From NCBI GenBank assembly GCA_020064725.1, contig JAGTWJ010000010.1, forward strand, positions 124,001 through 188,000: a stretch of DNA of 64,000 nt, given 5' to 3'. The position numbers were made by a program, and so were the translations under genes. The stretch comes from Drechslerella dactyloides. Lineage: Eukaryota; Ascomycota; Orbiliomycetes; Orbiliales; Orbiliaceae. The notes under the pieces were generated by a model that searched no databases, was not told the origin of the DNA, and was given only the letters and a program-made list of their open reading frames with translations. Shown here one piece after another: positions 22,378 to 33,489 of the stretch. Position 1 is the first letter of the stretch. Each line of letters opens with the position of its first letter.

Positions 22378-25144
22378 GTTGCACTTTATTCAGCTTCACT
22401 TATGGTGAAATACTCGCCGCCGTGACTTTGACGCGGAAATGGCCAACGTGCATTCGGTACGGGCGTCGAGATGAACATACGTACGCAACCTCTACCGGCG
22501 TTGAGCTCAAAGGCTCCGATCGATCGCTACGCGAGCCGCCGCGCAAGCCGGTTGACCGCGTGTGAAATTTCATTCGATAAATCCACTTTCCATCGCTGTA
22601 GCATCATGATAAGATACGAGTTTTCGGGTTTTACATTGCACTATGGTTCATTGTGTTAATTCGGATTCGGCGTTGCGCATTTTCAGGACTTCCTTTTCGA
22701 TGGAGACACCCCGGCCGGCCACAGTCGGGAACGGACTCTACCATGGTTTACCATAGACGCATGGCAATATCTCACCTAGCATGTATCTCTTCATGTGGCG
22801 GATGGCTCCTTGGGTTGGATTGTGGTAATCAGAATCGGATGATGTGAGGCTAAAGGTGTCTGTGTCAAAGCAAGGCCGTTTTCAAGACGTGAAACATGAT
22901 CGAGTAGAATACGGTCTCTTGCGGATGAAACATGTCATTGGCCAGTTTGTTTGAATGACGGTGCTCTAGGATACAATACGTTGTGTAGAATCGTTTCAAA
23001 ACGATTTTCGCCTCTTGCTGAATACACGACTCATATTGCTCATACTCGGTCTATTGTGCTGTTCCCTGAACCCTTTCTTTGAGAATGGTCGAAACATGCG
23101 CGGGTACGCTAGACGGGATTCGATTCATCTGGGAGTTTCGGGCTCTCTTGGCGACCATGGATGCTCTATGACCGTGAAGACATGCATATATCATCTTTAT
23201 ATCTTCAGTCGTAATCCTGTCTTTGATAACTGAGGTATTCTTAGACCACATTGCTCGGATCTCAAAGCTGATACATCGCGGTAGATTACGATATCATTAT
23301 TTAGGGGAAAAATACTCCAAGTCTAGAGCAGCATACACAGGATGTCTGTCAACACACTTCTCGCTGCAATCCAGATCTTCCTCACTTACTTCCTACTGAG
23401 CAGCATTTGGAAGCTATTCCATGCGATCGGAGCATTTCGCATACGGCGCCACCGATGAGGAACTGACAAATTTCCGCCCTGTTAGGCGGATCTCGCTTAG
23501 AGACTGGTAAACCTCTTCCTCAAGCCTCGGAGGGTCACCGTCCCCGAGACTAATCAGTGTGTATATTTTTGCTCCTAGATTTGGGGTTAGTTAGCCATAT
23601 ACAGCTGGCTAGCTTGGGGATACGTTTAGATGGAGAACGCATTTTCGATCAGTGCTTTGAAACAACTCAGCTCGTACTTATGATGAAGGGGGGTTTATCA
23701 TGGCGGATGTTTCGAAAGAGTGGGTCGGACGCGAAGCTTCGAAGCTTGAGCATATATCTTGGGGGTTCGGAACGGGGTTTGGATTTATCTGCACGCACAT
23801 ATCTAAAGGGCTCCAAGTCGCATAGGTCCTAGGATATCTATCAAAATTCGATGCAATAGTAACTTAGGAATACAATCAACAACCATGATCCTCCTTTGGA
23901 CGGACATCCTGTCAGCCGTGCCCTACCACACCCGCCGCGTTCCATATCTTGATCATAGTTCAGTCACCGAAATTGCTGAGCTGGAAATATTCCAGGACCC
24001 TTAACTCCTGTGCTGCGCGTCAAATTCGGGCTCCCGTCGCCGTCTACATTTGCAGTGGCAGTTTTATCGCCACTCGCGTTGAAGTCCTCTTGCGGCAAGT
24101 CCCCGTCTGTTTCGCGGAGCCATCGATCGGCGCATGGGCTACAACGGATAACTAGCCCTGCTCTGACAGTCGTAAGCGTTACAGTACGGCAGATGCATCT
24201 GACTCCGGGGCTGTAGATGAGGAAGCTCAGGCCACAATAGCTATGAACAATGCGTTCCTGGCACATGATCAAAATCTAGGGTCTCTAGTAATCGGAGAGT
24301 TTTCGATGTAGCACAATCCCTAGTTCCTAATAAATGTATTATAGATTCTTGATTGCTGTATCATTATGTGAGTTTACAGATTGACGATTGATCTTTTTGG
24401 AACTGATATTGCGTAAGAGCGCCGATTCATGGATTCCCCACGGCGCAGCTTTGCGGTGCTGGCACAGAATATACTGAACAGCTAGATCTGAGAAAATTGC
24501 GCGAGGTTATGGAGATCAGCCGATATCACAATAGTAGTCATAGTTTATTTCGTAATTAAACGCCGCTCTCTCGCCTGCGTATTTGAAAGGAGTTTCTTGA
24601 GTGATGTATTCCTACTCGCGGGAGCGTATTTGTCGCCTATGCCACCTTCTGGCCCTATACCGTAATGTAATAAAACCCTATCCTAGGTCAGCCTTCCAGA
24701 AGGCTGATGATATTATAGAAGGCGTCAACTCTTGGCTGCATATGTTTGCCTGGTCTCGCAGCGCCAAACCAACGCAGAGGAACACAAGGAAGGGTCTGGT
24801 TTACGAGACCAGTTTGCCCTGGGTTGTTTCGGCATGCACTCCATATCATATTTACAGTTGGGACCATCTGTTTGTTTCCCATTCAAACTAGCGCGCATGC
24901 AGAGGCACGGCAAGGCCGAGAACCAATGAAATGCGACAGCTGCCAGCGTGGCGCTCTAGCTGGGCGGTGGGGAAGGCTGAAATCCTACATTCAAAACACA
25001 CTCCACGGCGTAAAATAGGGCATCTCAAACATTATACTTCATTGAGCTCAGTTATACCAGACTAGCCTCGCCTGGAATAAACTAGCTCGCTCCTATATCG
25101 ATAGACACCGATCTTGCAAACTCATTCAGATAAGGCGGGTCTCC
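22378..25144. other. Intergenic region with only weak small ORFs
   Basis: About 2.8 kb between the RTA1-like gene and the NLR gene. It holds two short ATG-started ORFs in reasonable start contexts (23342-23458 and 23885-24004) but no domain-bearing sequence. I looked here for a HeLo, lipase or other effector gene that might pair with the NLR and found none. Confidence 0.5.
23342..23458 (+). CDS. Possible 38-residue membrane peptide or remnant N-terminal anchor
   Basis: A 38-codon ORF starts in the context ACAGGATGTC. It encodes one hydrophobic helix (LLAAIQIFLTYFLLSSIW) followed by a basic tail (RIRRHR). That is the look of a cytochrome-P450-type or similar N-terminal anchor, or of a micropeptide. 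No downstream enzyme sequence follows in any frame, so it is either a relic or chance. Confidence 0.2.
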   Translation: MSVNTLLAAIQIFLTYFLLSSIWKLFHAIGAFRIRRHR

Positions 25145-28100
25145 ATGCTGTCTCGAGGGGTCGAGGTTCACGGTGATATTGCAAGCCAGAGCGGGTCGGT
25201 GTTTGTCGGCAACCCTAGCTTCTCAGCAAATAGTATAAACTTCAACGACAGGAGAGACAGCGGTAAGTCCGCCAATATGTATACCTAATAGCCGCCAAGG
25301 GGGTGCAAACGATCTCCAAAATCACATGAAGCTGACAATAGTAAACGTGCTTGGATATATTAAAGATAAATACCAATGCCTCAGAGAGCTCTACTTCACA
25401 GACTCCAATGTCGAAAAGGCAAGATTAGAAACGCGTGAAGACATATTAATCGAGACTTCCTACAACTGGATATTTCAAGACGACTCGTTTCAAACCTGGC
25501 TTAGCGATGAGAAATCTCAAATTCTGCGGATTACTGGCGAACCTGGCAAAGGGAAAACTATGGCAATGATCGGGATTATAAACAGCCTTGTCCAACAAAT
25601 TCCCCCCAAGCCGTCTGCGATAGCGTTCTACTTTTGCCGAGCGACGGACGATAAGCTGAGTACAACTAGCGGGGTCATAAAAGGCCTTCTACATCATCTA
25701 TTGAGTCAAAAGTCCAACGAGGTTCTAATCCGACATCTTCAAGCGAAGTTTGACAAGGCGGGATCGGGCATTTTTGAAGGATCAACGGTCGGATTCGCCC
25801 TACAGGATGTGCTGTTGGATATTTTACAGGACGCAGCTTTTGAAGCTTTCTACTTTATTGTCGACGCTCTAGACGAGTGCACAAGAGGCCTTACCGAACT
25901 TCTAAAGTTCATCCGAACTACATCGTCAAAGTCACGGAAGCTAAAATGGCTGGTTTCGAGCCGAGATAATATAGACGTCGATCGCTTCTTTCGATGTTTG
26001 GACAATGCAACTACAATCAATCTGGAGCAGCATGCACTGGAAATAGGCCTTGGTATACAAGAATATATCAAGAACAGAGTCGACATATTGGGCAGACGGC
26101 ACGAGTACAGCGCTGATCAAACAAAGCAGATTACTGCAGCTTTGTCCGCTAAGGCAGAGGGGACATTCTTGTGGATACATCTCGCTTGCCAAAGTCTGGA
26201 TCGGACTAGGAGGGCTAAAGCAGTTCGTTCGCTGGAAATCATGCCGTCTGGACTTAATTCAATGTACGAAAGAATGGCGCAAATCCTGCAGGAGATAAAC
26301 CATGATGATGAAGACCGTTTGCTCTGTCAGGCTATTCTTTCAACTGTCACTGTTGCTGTGAGGCCGCTTCGTATGCCTGAGCTGCTCTCTATCGTCAATA
26401 TGGCTTCCCCGGACACCGAAGATATCGCAATGGAACTCACCAAGCTGATTGCACGATGTGGGTCCTTCCTTTCAGTGCAAAATGGTACCATTTATTTTAT
26501 TCACCAATCAGCAAGAGAGTATCTGGAGAAGAATGCCGCTGGACAAGGGATTATACTTTCTGGATCACTGGAACTCCATCATCAACATATGGCTAGAAAT
26601 TGCTTCCTCCTTTTTAAGAAACGCTTGCGCCAAGATGTTTGTGGGCTGAAGCGTCTCGGATATCCTTCATCAGAATTGACGAAAGAGCATATTCTGCGGA
26701 TATCCGATATAGAATATGCTTGCTGCAATTGGGCACTGCACATCCATTCGGACCACTGCGACGGCAACTTACCACAATGGCTGGATGCTGCCATTGACTC
26801 CTTCTTTGACAACGACTTTTTGCACTGGGTTGAGGCCCTAGCTATATTGAACGTCATTAGCGCTGGTATAACCCAATTATCACACTTCGCCAGTATTTAT
26901 AAGGTATAAGCCCGTCCAGTCTTACAGTTGAGGAATCAAGGATTGTGTGGAATATTAAATCCCACATTATCTTTACACACGTATTCGATGCCGAGGAATA
27001 AATACTAATGTATCCGCGCAACAGGCCAGTTCATCCATTTCTAGAGTGACAAAAGCCAAAAGATTCTTGCTGGAGCACAGAATGACTCTAGAGGCAGCCC
27101 CTTTGCAACTCTACTCAGCTGCCGTTATATTCAGCTCTCAAGGGAGTTGGATAAAATCACAGTACGAGTCGTATTTTCCTCAGTGGATCGAAATCCCCCC
27201 ACAACTTCACGCAGGATGGGATGGTCTCTTGCGAGTTTTGACCACCAGGGGCGAATTCATTTCTGCCATGGCTATCTCTTCGGATGACAAGCTCATCGCG
27301 ACAGGTTTCTCGTCTCTGGCTCTACAGCTATGGGACGTAGAAACCGGACACCTGCTACTGGAAGACTCGTGGATAAATCGTATTCACGCTTCGGGAACCC
27401 CGGATTCAACAGAGAACTCGTTGAGAGTACGCATTTGCGATATGAAGTTCACGCAGAATAATAACAAAATCTTGACTACTCTTGAGTCCCGAGCCGATTC
27501 GATGGTAGCGATATCCCTTCTTGACATCAGAACGCGAACATGGGCTGTGATTTTCCCGTTCCAGTCTACTCCGGGCAGTGACTTGGCTGGAGGCTATGAA
27601 CGTCTAGTTCTGTCCCCTGATGGTTTGAAATGCGCCGGGTACTCTCGTGGCTCAATAATCCTTTTCTCAACCGTTAACATCATGGATCTTGCCACGGCCG
27701 CTCCTAGTGATGACGAAATTGCGGAAAATATTACAATCTGTGATCGGCAGTTCGGACAGGTTAAGGATCTTCGCTTCTCGCTAGACAGTAGATCCTTCAT
27801 TGTTTTATCCAAAAACGAAATGAGGAAATACCATGCTCTAACAGGCTCAAGAATATCCCAGATAATCAAACCTGGGCAAGAATCGAGGTTTTTGGCAGCA
27901 AAAATATCGACTGATTGTCGAACAGTTGTCGATTTGAGTGATTATTGGGGTCGAACAGTTGTCGATTTCAGTGATTGGGGTCGAGATATCATGGTTTGGA
28001 AAGCCACAACCAACGATAATTTCCAGTTGACTACTTTCCCAGTGGAAGGCACTGGATCCCTGGTCCGTGAGATGGTTTTGTCAGAGAGTGGTCGCTGGCT

Positions 28101-29568
28101 GGTCCTGAGTAACTCCGCGGGGACCAAATTAATAGATATATCGGATCTTCAGCCACAATCACAGCCAACTGGCAGATCAGCTCCCCGAACTTTCAAAGTC
28201 TCTCCTTTCATGATGGAAGGTTTTTATGAATACTCTGATGGAAATTTGCTGTGTCGTACTTCAGGAGCGGATGCATCATGGATAACATGGAAACTAGATT
28301 CTCACATGATGCACGAGATTCCTCTAAGCATACATATGCATGCCAATATGCCACAAAGGAGTATGGAAGGATATTGCCTTATGACGTCAGCAAGCAAAAG
28401 GCTCTTATGCATTGCGGATAGACTCGGTGACAGAATAGGGCTTTGGAGTATCGATGAAATTAACGAATCTGGCCATCCGATCTACCCCGTGTCGTCTCTT
28501 TCGTATTCGCCAGCCGAAGACCACAAAAGGCGCCAACTTCGAGCGATGGATCGCGAACCATCTAGATCACGATTGACTGAAGATTATTTCAAATGGCCGA
28601 GATGGTTGGCTATCACCAATGACGGACTGAGACTGGCATCGATCAGCGGCTTCAGACGTAAACGATCGCAAGTAGTAGGTATCTGGGATACGATTACGCA
28701 CACAATCTCGGCACAAGTAATTCTGCGGTGCCCCCTTAAGATTTTAGGCGTCGTTTCAGCGGCATTCTTTAATTGCGGTCGAAAAATAGCAGTTTACCAT
28801 ATTTGCGGGAGTGTTTCGGAAAGCCAAACGCCTGATGGAGACATCGATACACTTGGATCGTATCTAACCCACATTCAAATTTGGAATACCGACATCGACA
28901 CTTATCTGGACGCTGAGGCCGAGGCTTGGTGGCCTGACAGTCTGAACCCTCTGCTGATTGTATCCGCAGATGATACAACAGTCATAATTTTTACGTCACG
29001 ATCTGTTGGCCATTGGGTTTTATCTACAGGCGAATGCAAAGTTACCAGGTTTGATATAGCGCCACTAGCGACAATTATGGGACTTCGAAATGTATATGCA
29101 CAGCTGGCTGGTGACGGGCTTGCACTCCTTGCCAGTCCGGATTTGGTCGTATTCTACGATTTCCGAGCAGGGGTAGTGGTCGGCGAAGCGATGGATTGCA
29201 GTGTTGAACAGGTCAGAGTCGCAGCAGTTCAGACAGCGTTGAAACCTCCAGTAGAAGATTGCGTGGTTGCTTTAAGGGATGGGAGAGTTGCTATTTGTGA
29301 CAGGGCCGAGGGGCGGCTTGTTGTCACGCATCACGAAAATCTGGATGAACCTGTCGATATCGGCCCGAAACAACATCAAATCTATTTCTGGGACGGGTGG
29401 TTTCGACTTGGTCGACATCCTTTCCTCTACACGCCTATGCCGTACAAACCAACCAATTTATTTATCAGCAGCATTGGTATTATTTTCGTGGAATGTGCCA
29501 ACGGGCAGATTTACAACTTGGTGGTTGATGTACAGAAATTGGCTGAGACATTAGGCATCTCTACCTGA
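25145..29568 (+). CDS. NLR (STAND) protein: short N-terminal motif, NACHT ATPase, degenerate beta-propeller
   Basis: Three exons: 25145-25262, 25342-26903 and 27025-29568; 1407 aa. Intron 1 (79 nt) splices after a 39-codon first exon; an alternative acceptor at 25386 also keeps frame but would remove the conserved CLREL segment. Intron 2 (121 nt) has a perfect TACTAAT branch. Residues 5-35 form a Gly/Asn/Ser-rich, beta-prone motif resembling amyloid signalling motifs. NACHT follows: an entry region with a Trp, Walker A GEPGKGKT (105-112), Walker B FIVDALDEC (about 211-219), SSRDN sensor and WIHLACQSL. The winged-helix part ends around IYFIHQSAREYL. Exon 3 has the usual RFLLEHR..PLQLYSAAVIFSS linker and one clear WD40 repeat (ISAMAISSDDKLIATG..LQLWD), then degenerate blades. 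NLRs of this type sense ligands by the repeats and trigger regulated cell death; a partner effector is not visible nearby. Confidence 0.88.
27918..27980 (+). repeat. In-frame tandem duplication (33 + 30 nt) within the NLR propeller region
   Basis: Two adjacent copies of a TCGAACAGTTGTCGATTT unit occur at 27918-27950 and 27951-27980. They differ by one substitution and a 3-nt deletion and encode RTVVDLSDYWG followed by RTVVDFSDWG. The third-position identity implies a recent event. Confidence 0.85.
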
Positions 29569-29705
29569 ATCTTTTGTGTATATATATATCCGTGGCTCCG
29601 ACAGTGCATCTGCGTTCCATTAACGTAGGGAGACTTAACAACCAGGCTTTCTGCCCCCAAGATTCGTGCAAGCAAGGCGATGTTGATATCTCCGGCATAC
29701 GATGT

Positions 29706-30682
29706 CTAAGGATGTAATTCGACGAGTGTCTCAGGATACGGCGGTATCGACTCCAGCACCTCCAGAGTGTCTGGCAAAATCCCAAGTCTGCAAATAATCC
29801 ATTCCTGCAGCTCCGGAAAGTCGCTCCGAGGCAGCGGATTCCCATTATCATCCGTAAGGTTGGCATCAAAGTTGAACAGCCGGGGCCACCGTCTCGCCAT
29901 ATCCTCCCTCAAGTTCAGCGACTTGACCCACTCCACCAGATCGCCTACCACCCTAGCTGCCTCCTCCAAGTTGAGGACGATGACGCGGAAGGTGTTTACG
30001 GTCTGCGCTTGGGTGCGTTCGTCAAACTCGACGTCGTACATCTTGGCTTGGTTCGCGGGCACGCCGTCGAGCTTCCGGCCTAGTCTGTCGAAATATTCGC
30101 ATTTGACGATATTGCACGCGAGCAGCCAGCGGTTGTTGGCGACGTCGATGTAGGGGATATTGGAACTGGGGATCCGCGTAAGCCATCTCGCGCCCGTTGT
30201 CATCTGCTGCTCGAATTCGCGGATGACGTCAGCGTTGCCGGTGAGCTGCTCGCTGACCATTTCCGCATCGTCGAAAAAGTCGTTGTCGACGACTTCGCCG
30301 TCTTCAAGCTGGTCGGACACCCAGTCGTCGAAGAGGAAGATGTTAGTAAGGATCGTTTGGACCAAATTGTGGAGTGATCGGGTGCCCTCTGCCAGGCTCT
30401 CGGCATAGTCGACGGGGCAGTTGATTCCATTCACGCGGCGGATGTTCCTCATGTTCTCGAGGATGGTATTCAGCGGGGCTTCATTATGTTGGATGAGATT
30501 GAGCCAGTCGGGTCTGTATGGGGTGATCCATTTGTAGTCATCCTGGGCAGTACTATAAGTGAATGGTTAATATACTGTTAAAAAGTCCGATCGAGTCACT
30601 GGTACTCGATGAGCTAGATGAGGCTATGGGGCAATGAGACTTACGCTGGTGTCGCTGATTGAAGAAGTACTGTGCAGCCCAT
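29706..30682 (-). CDS. Tandem paralogue B, family of unknown function
   Basis: Exon 2 (30552-29706) is clear; a short exon 1 (30682-30645) fits by phase (2|1) across a 92-nt intron (GTAAGT..TATAG), giving 294 aa. The short N terminus MGCTVLLQSATPA is a poor signal peptide, so the true 5' end may differ. The body shares an ordered set of features with the next gene upstream: a Y-x-P-x-W motif near the start, a CPV-like Cys at about residue 55, a K-C-E-Y-F-D/C-T-F-D segment, TQAQTVNTF matching a TEAQTEFAE stretch, and NLRED...RRW/F matching NLRY. Intron position and phase are conserved too. I do not recognise the family and see no catalytic motif. The two genes are head-to-tail, about 0.6 kb apart. 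Confidence 0.65.
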
Positions 30683-31325
30683 AGTTGGTTGCGGCCCGCA
30701 TGTGAGGCCATTAAAGTGATAACGCGGGATTTTTGCAAGGCGGTCTCCAGCCTGACTACAAGGAACCTACGTAGATAGATTAACCCTTCTGGCCTGTGAG
30801 ACAAGATAAACCATCAGTAGGTAACTCCATGGCTAGCAATTTCTATGAGTGTGCAACAGCCGGTCACATATGTGAGAGTCAAGTATCGGTCAGATCTAAC
30901 GAGGGGCTATAATGAGCCGCATATGCTGAGCTAGCACCTGAGATCTCGAGACCCATGCAGTCGATTTTCATAGAGGAAATCGCTGATATAGCCATGTGTC
31001 TTTCAAAATACGATCAACATGAGTGCTAGTGGCATGAAGCTCCCAAAGTTTCAACAATACGTTGGCCGATGACCCAATCGACGCCTTGGCCAAGTTCCAG
31101 GAGCTGAAACCCCGACTTGGGAATATATATTAGTTCGAGTCGGGTACTAAGGTGGAGGCATTTGCTACAGCTTGTACGACGTATTTGTCCGTTGGTACAT
31201 TAACTTCCACTTCGCGCTTCGTTGGCCCATAATACCCATCATTGATCGACCGATATTTATAGTGATCGCATGTGCAATATTCACCAAACGCCGCAACGAA
31301 GCGGTGTAAGGTACGCCAAAGGCTA

Positions 31326-32448
31326 TCACTGCTGCCACGGCCAGCCCTCATCGGGCCTCGCCACCAACTGCGCCTCCGTATCGCCATTCAAATACTGGCT
31401 AATCGGACTCATCCCCAGCACCGTCTCCAGCATGCTCCCAACCCGCCCACGGATATACCAACACCGAATCCACTCCCCCACCGCAAGCACGACGCTCTCC
31501 ACCGCCCGCGGCGTCCGCCTCGCCTCCTCCCACCAGTCCGGCACCAACGAGCTGAAATCAAACGTACCCTCCGCCAATTTCCGCGACCACGACAAATACC
31601 GTAGATTGATCTCCTCAGAGTCAGCGAGCAGCTGCGCCAGATCGCGTATCCGCTCCGCGAATTCAGTCTGCGCTTCTGTGTAGAACGTCACAGTCGTAAA
31701 CGGCACAACCTCACCGCTCGGCAGGCTGTGATACGCGTTATCAAACGTACAATCCGTCATATCGCATAGTAAAACGGGCAGATTCTGCGCGGGCGTGGGG
31801 AACGGACTGTTATCATCAGCGATAAAGCTAGCCCAGACGCTCGCATCCACCGCCTGTCGCTGCAGGTACGTTATCTCGTCGAGGTACCGCTGTAAATTCG
31901 CCAGCACGTCTTTCAAAACGCGGATGTGAGCGCGATGCGGATCTGCGATGCCGTACTTTGTAAACTCCTCCACCGCACGAGTATTATCCCCACTGTCCGA
32001 TACAACAGCAATCGACGCTTCCAACTTCTCGATGGCGGATAGCACGGCGAACGTAAGACTGTTCAGCGAGCGGTCGAGCTGCGCGTCTAGAACCGGCACT
32101 TCATCACCCTCGTCAAGCCACGTTTCGTCGGTGCCGCCGACGGGACAGTCGGTCCGCTGGACAGCGTGGAGAGCCGTCATGCCGGCGAGGAGGCGGGTGA
32201 GGTCCGGCGCGTCGAGGTCGACGTAGTGTCGCCAGTTCGGGTCGTACGGGACCGTCACGCCCTTTGCCGCCGCGCTATCACCCCAACTCGTTAGATTTCA
32301 TTAAATTCAAGTTCCAAAGTTAAGGTGAGAAGGTAGTGGAGGCTTACTGGGGAGTGTAGGCGGCCCAGATGCAGCAGTGCAAGAGCGACAGGCACCCAAA
32401 TGATAGCGAACGCCATGTGAGTGTCTGTAGCCGGCGCGGCGGTATCAT
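31326..32448 (-). CDS. Tandem paralogue A, secreted protein of unknown function
   Basis: Exon 1 (32448-32348) and exon 2 (32274-31326) join in phase 2 across a 73-nt intron (GTAAGC..GATAG); 349 aa. The start at 32448 is chosen because it alone keeps phase; the ATG at 32416 would shift the frame. It yields an N terminus with a hydrophobic core (SLSFGCLSLLHCCIWAA) ending in small residues, a probable signal peptide. The mature part begins VPYDPNWRHYVDLD and contains DCP, CDMTDCTFD, TEAQTEFAERIRDL and a Trp-rich end (VPDWWEEARR, WIRCWYIRG). It is a divergent paralogue of the neighbouring gene at 29.7-30.7 kb. No enzyme motif is seen; function unknown. Confidence 0.7.
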
Positions 32449-32853
32449 TTGTATCGTGGGATTTATAGTATTGTGCTATGAAGCCGTGATCCCGACATTA
32501 CATGTGCGTACAATACCCGGATGGGCGGCATAAGAGCGAGTTCACACCGAAGTTTAAGCCGTTATATGTACCAACTTTGCGTAAAGAAGCTCAATCAATC
32601 TCATAGCAATGTCAACCCGTTGATAGCACAACACAGACATTGTTGTATTTTGGACCCAGCACAAGAACTACAAGAACTCAGTCTGGATATATATATGGGA
32701 AGCTGTCAATCAATGATATTAAATGTGGCGTTCTCTCAAATTGGTAGCCAGCCAAGATCAGTCGCCAACATCCCTCCAAGTCGGTTTAATGGAAGGTAGC
32801 TTTGTATTCAAGATAGATACGGTGCCAAAGCAGCACCACCCAGAACCTCCCAG

Positions 32854-33372
32854 TCAAGAATCACCCCCACAATTATCCCCCTCAACAGGAACATCCGGGA
32901 AAAAATACCCCCAAAACTGAACGATATCACCCCTCACCCCCTTGCAAAACCCACACCCGCGCCAGCACTTCACCCGCTGGAAAACCCACGTCACGCGATT
33001 GCAGCGACATTCCACCCGCGGGTCGTTCGCGTACGTCTTCCGTCCGCAGGAGCGGTGGTAGTGTGCCCATTTACACATTTCCCCCTTTTCCTTCCCGGTG
33101 GGTGGAGTGTGGACAGTGTTGCGTAGATGGTGCTGGTTGTGACGCGTTAGTATGGCTTTTGTCTGCGGTGGTGGTACGTACCTACGGTTCTACACGGACA
33201 AGCTGGAGGCTAGCACAGTGTTAGCATCACACTCATAATTGTGGCTGAATGGATAGATAGTACCTGGTGAGGATAGAGCGGTGGAAGTGGCAGATGGCAG
33301 ATGGGTGCAGACGGTGAGGATGTGAGTGGTTGACAGAAGACGGCGAGTGAGGTGGTACAACATGGTATTCAT
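32854..33372 (-). CDS. Small Cys-rich, probably secreted protein
   Basis: Exon 1 (33372-33264) gives a weakly hydrophobic, Thr/Leu-rich N terminus (LLSTTHILTVCTHLPSATS). Intron 1 starts with GTACTA and has a perfect GCTAAC branch. The last exon (33132-32854) follows a CTAAC branch and ACCAG. Phase demands a tiny middle exon: either 33202-33186 (17 nt, adds CPCRT) or 33209-33196 (14 nt, adds SSLS). The product is 133 or 134 aa. The last exon is dense in Cys and basic residues (HRSCGRK, ECRCNR, KCWRGCGFCKG, NCGG). This resembles small secreted fungal effectors or antimicrobial peptides in composition only; no known Cys pattern is recognised. Secretion is uncertain because the signal peptide is weak. 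Confidence 0.5.
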
Positions 33373-33489
33373 TCTCCTTCATAACGCATACAAACTAACC
33401 GCATCCGACTCCATCATAAAGTACATACATAAACTCTCTATAACACCAAAATCACACCGTAACGGAGAGGAACAGACCGAAGGAAGAAA

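Noticed and set aside
23885..24004. 39-codon ORF in a good start context (CAACCATGAT)
   Set aside because: Too short to support without transcripts; no motif, and it does not resemble the NLR's N-terminal motif.
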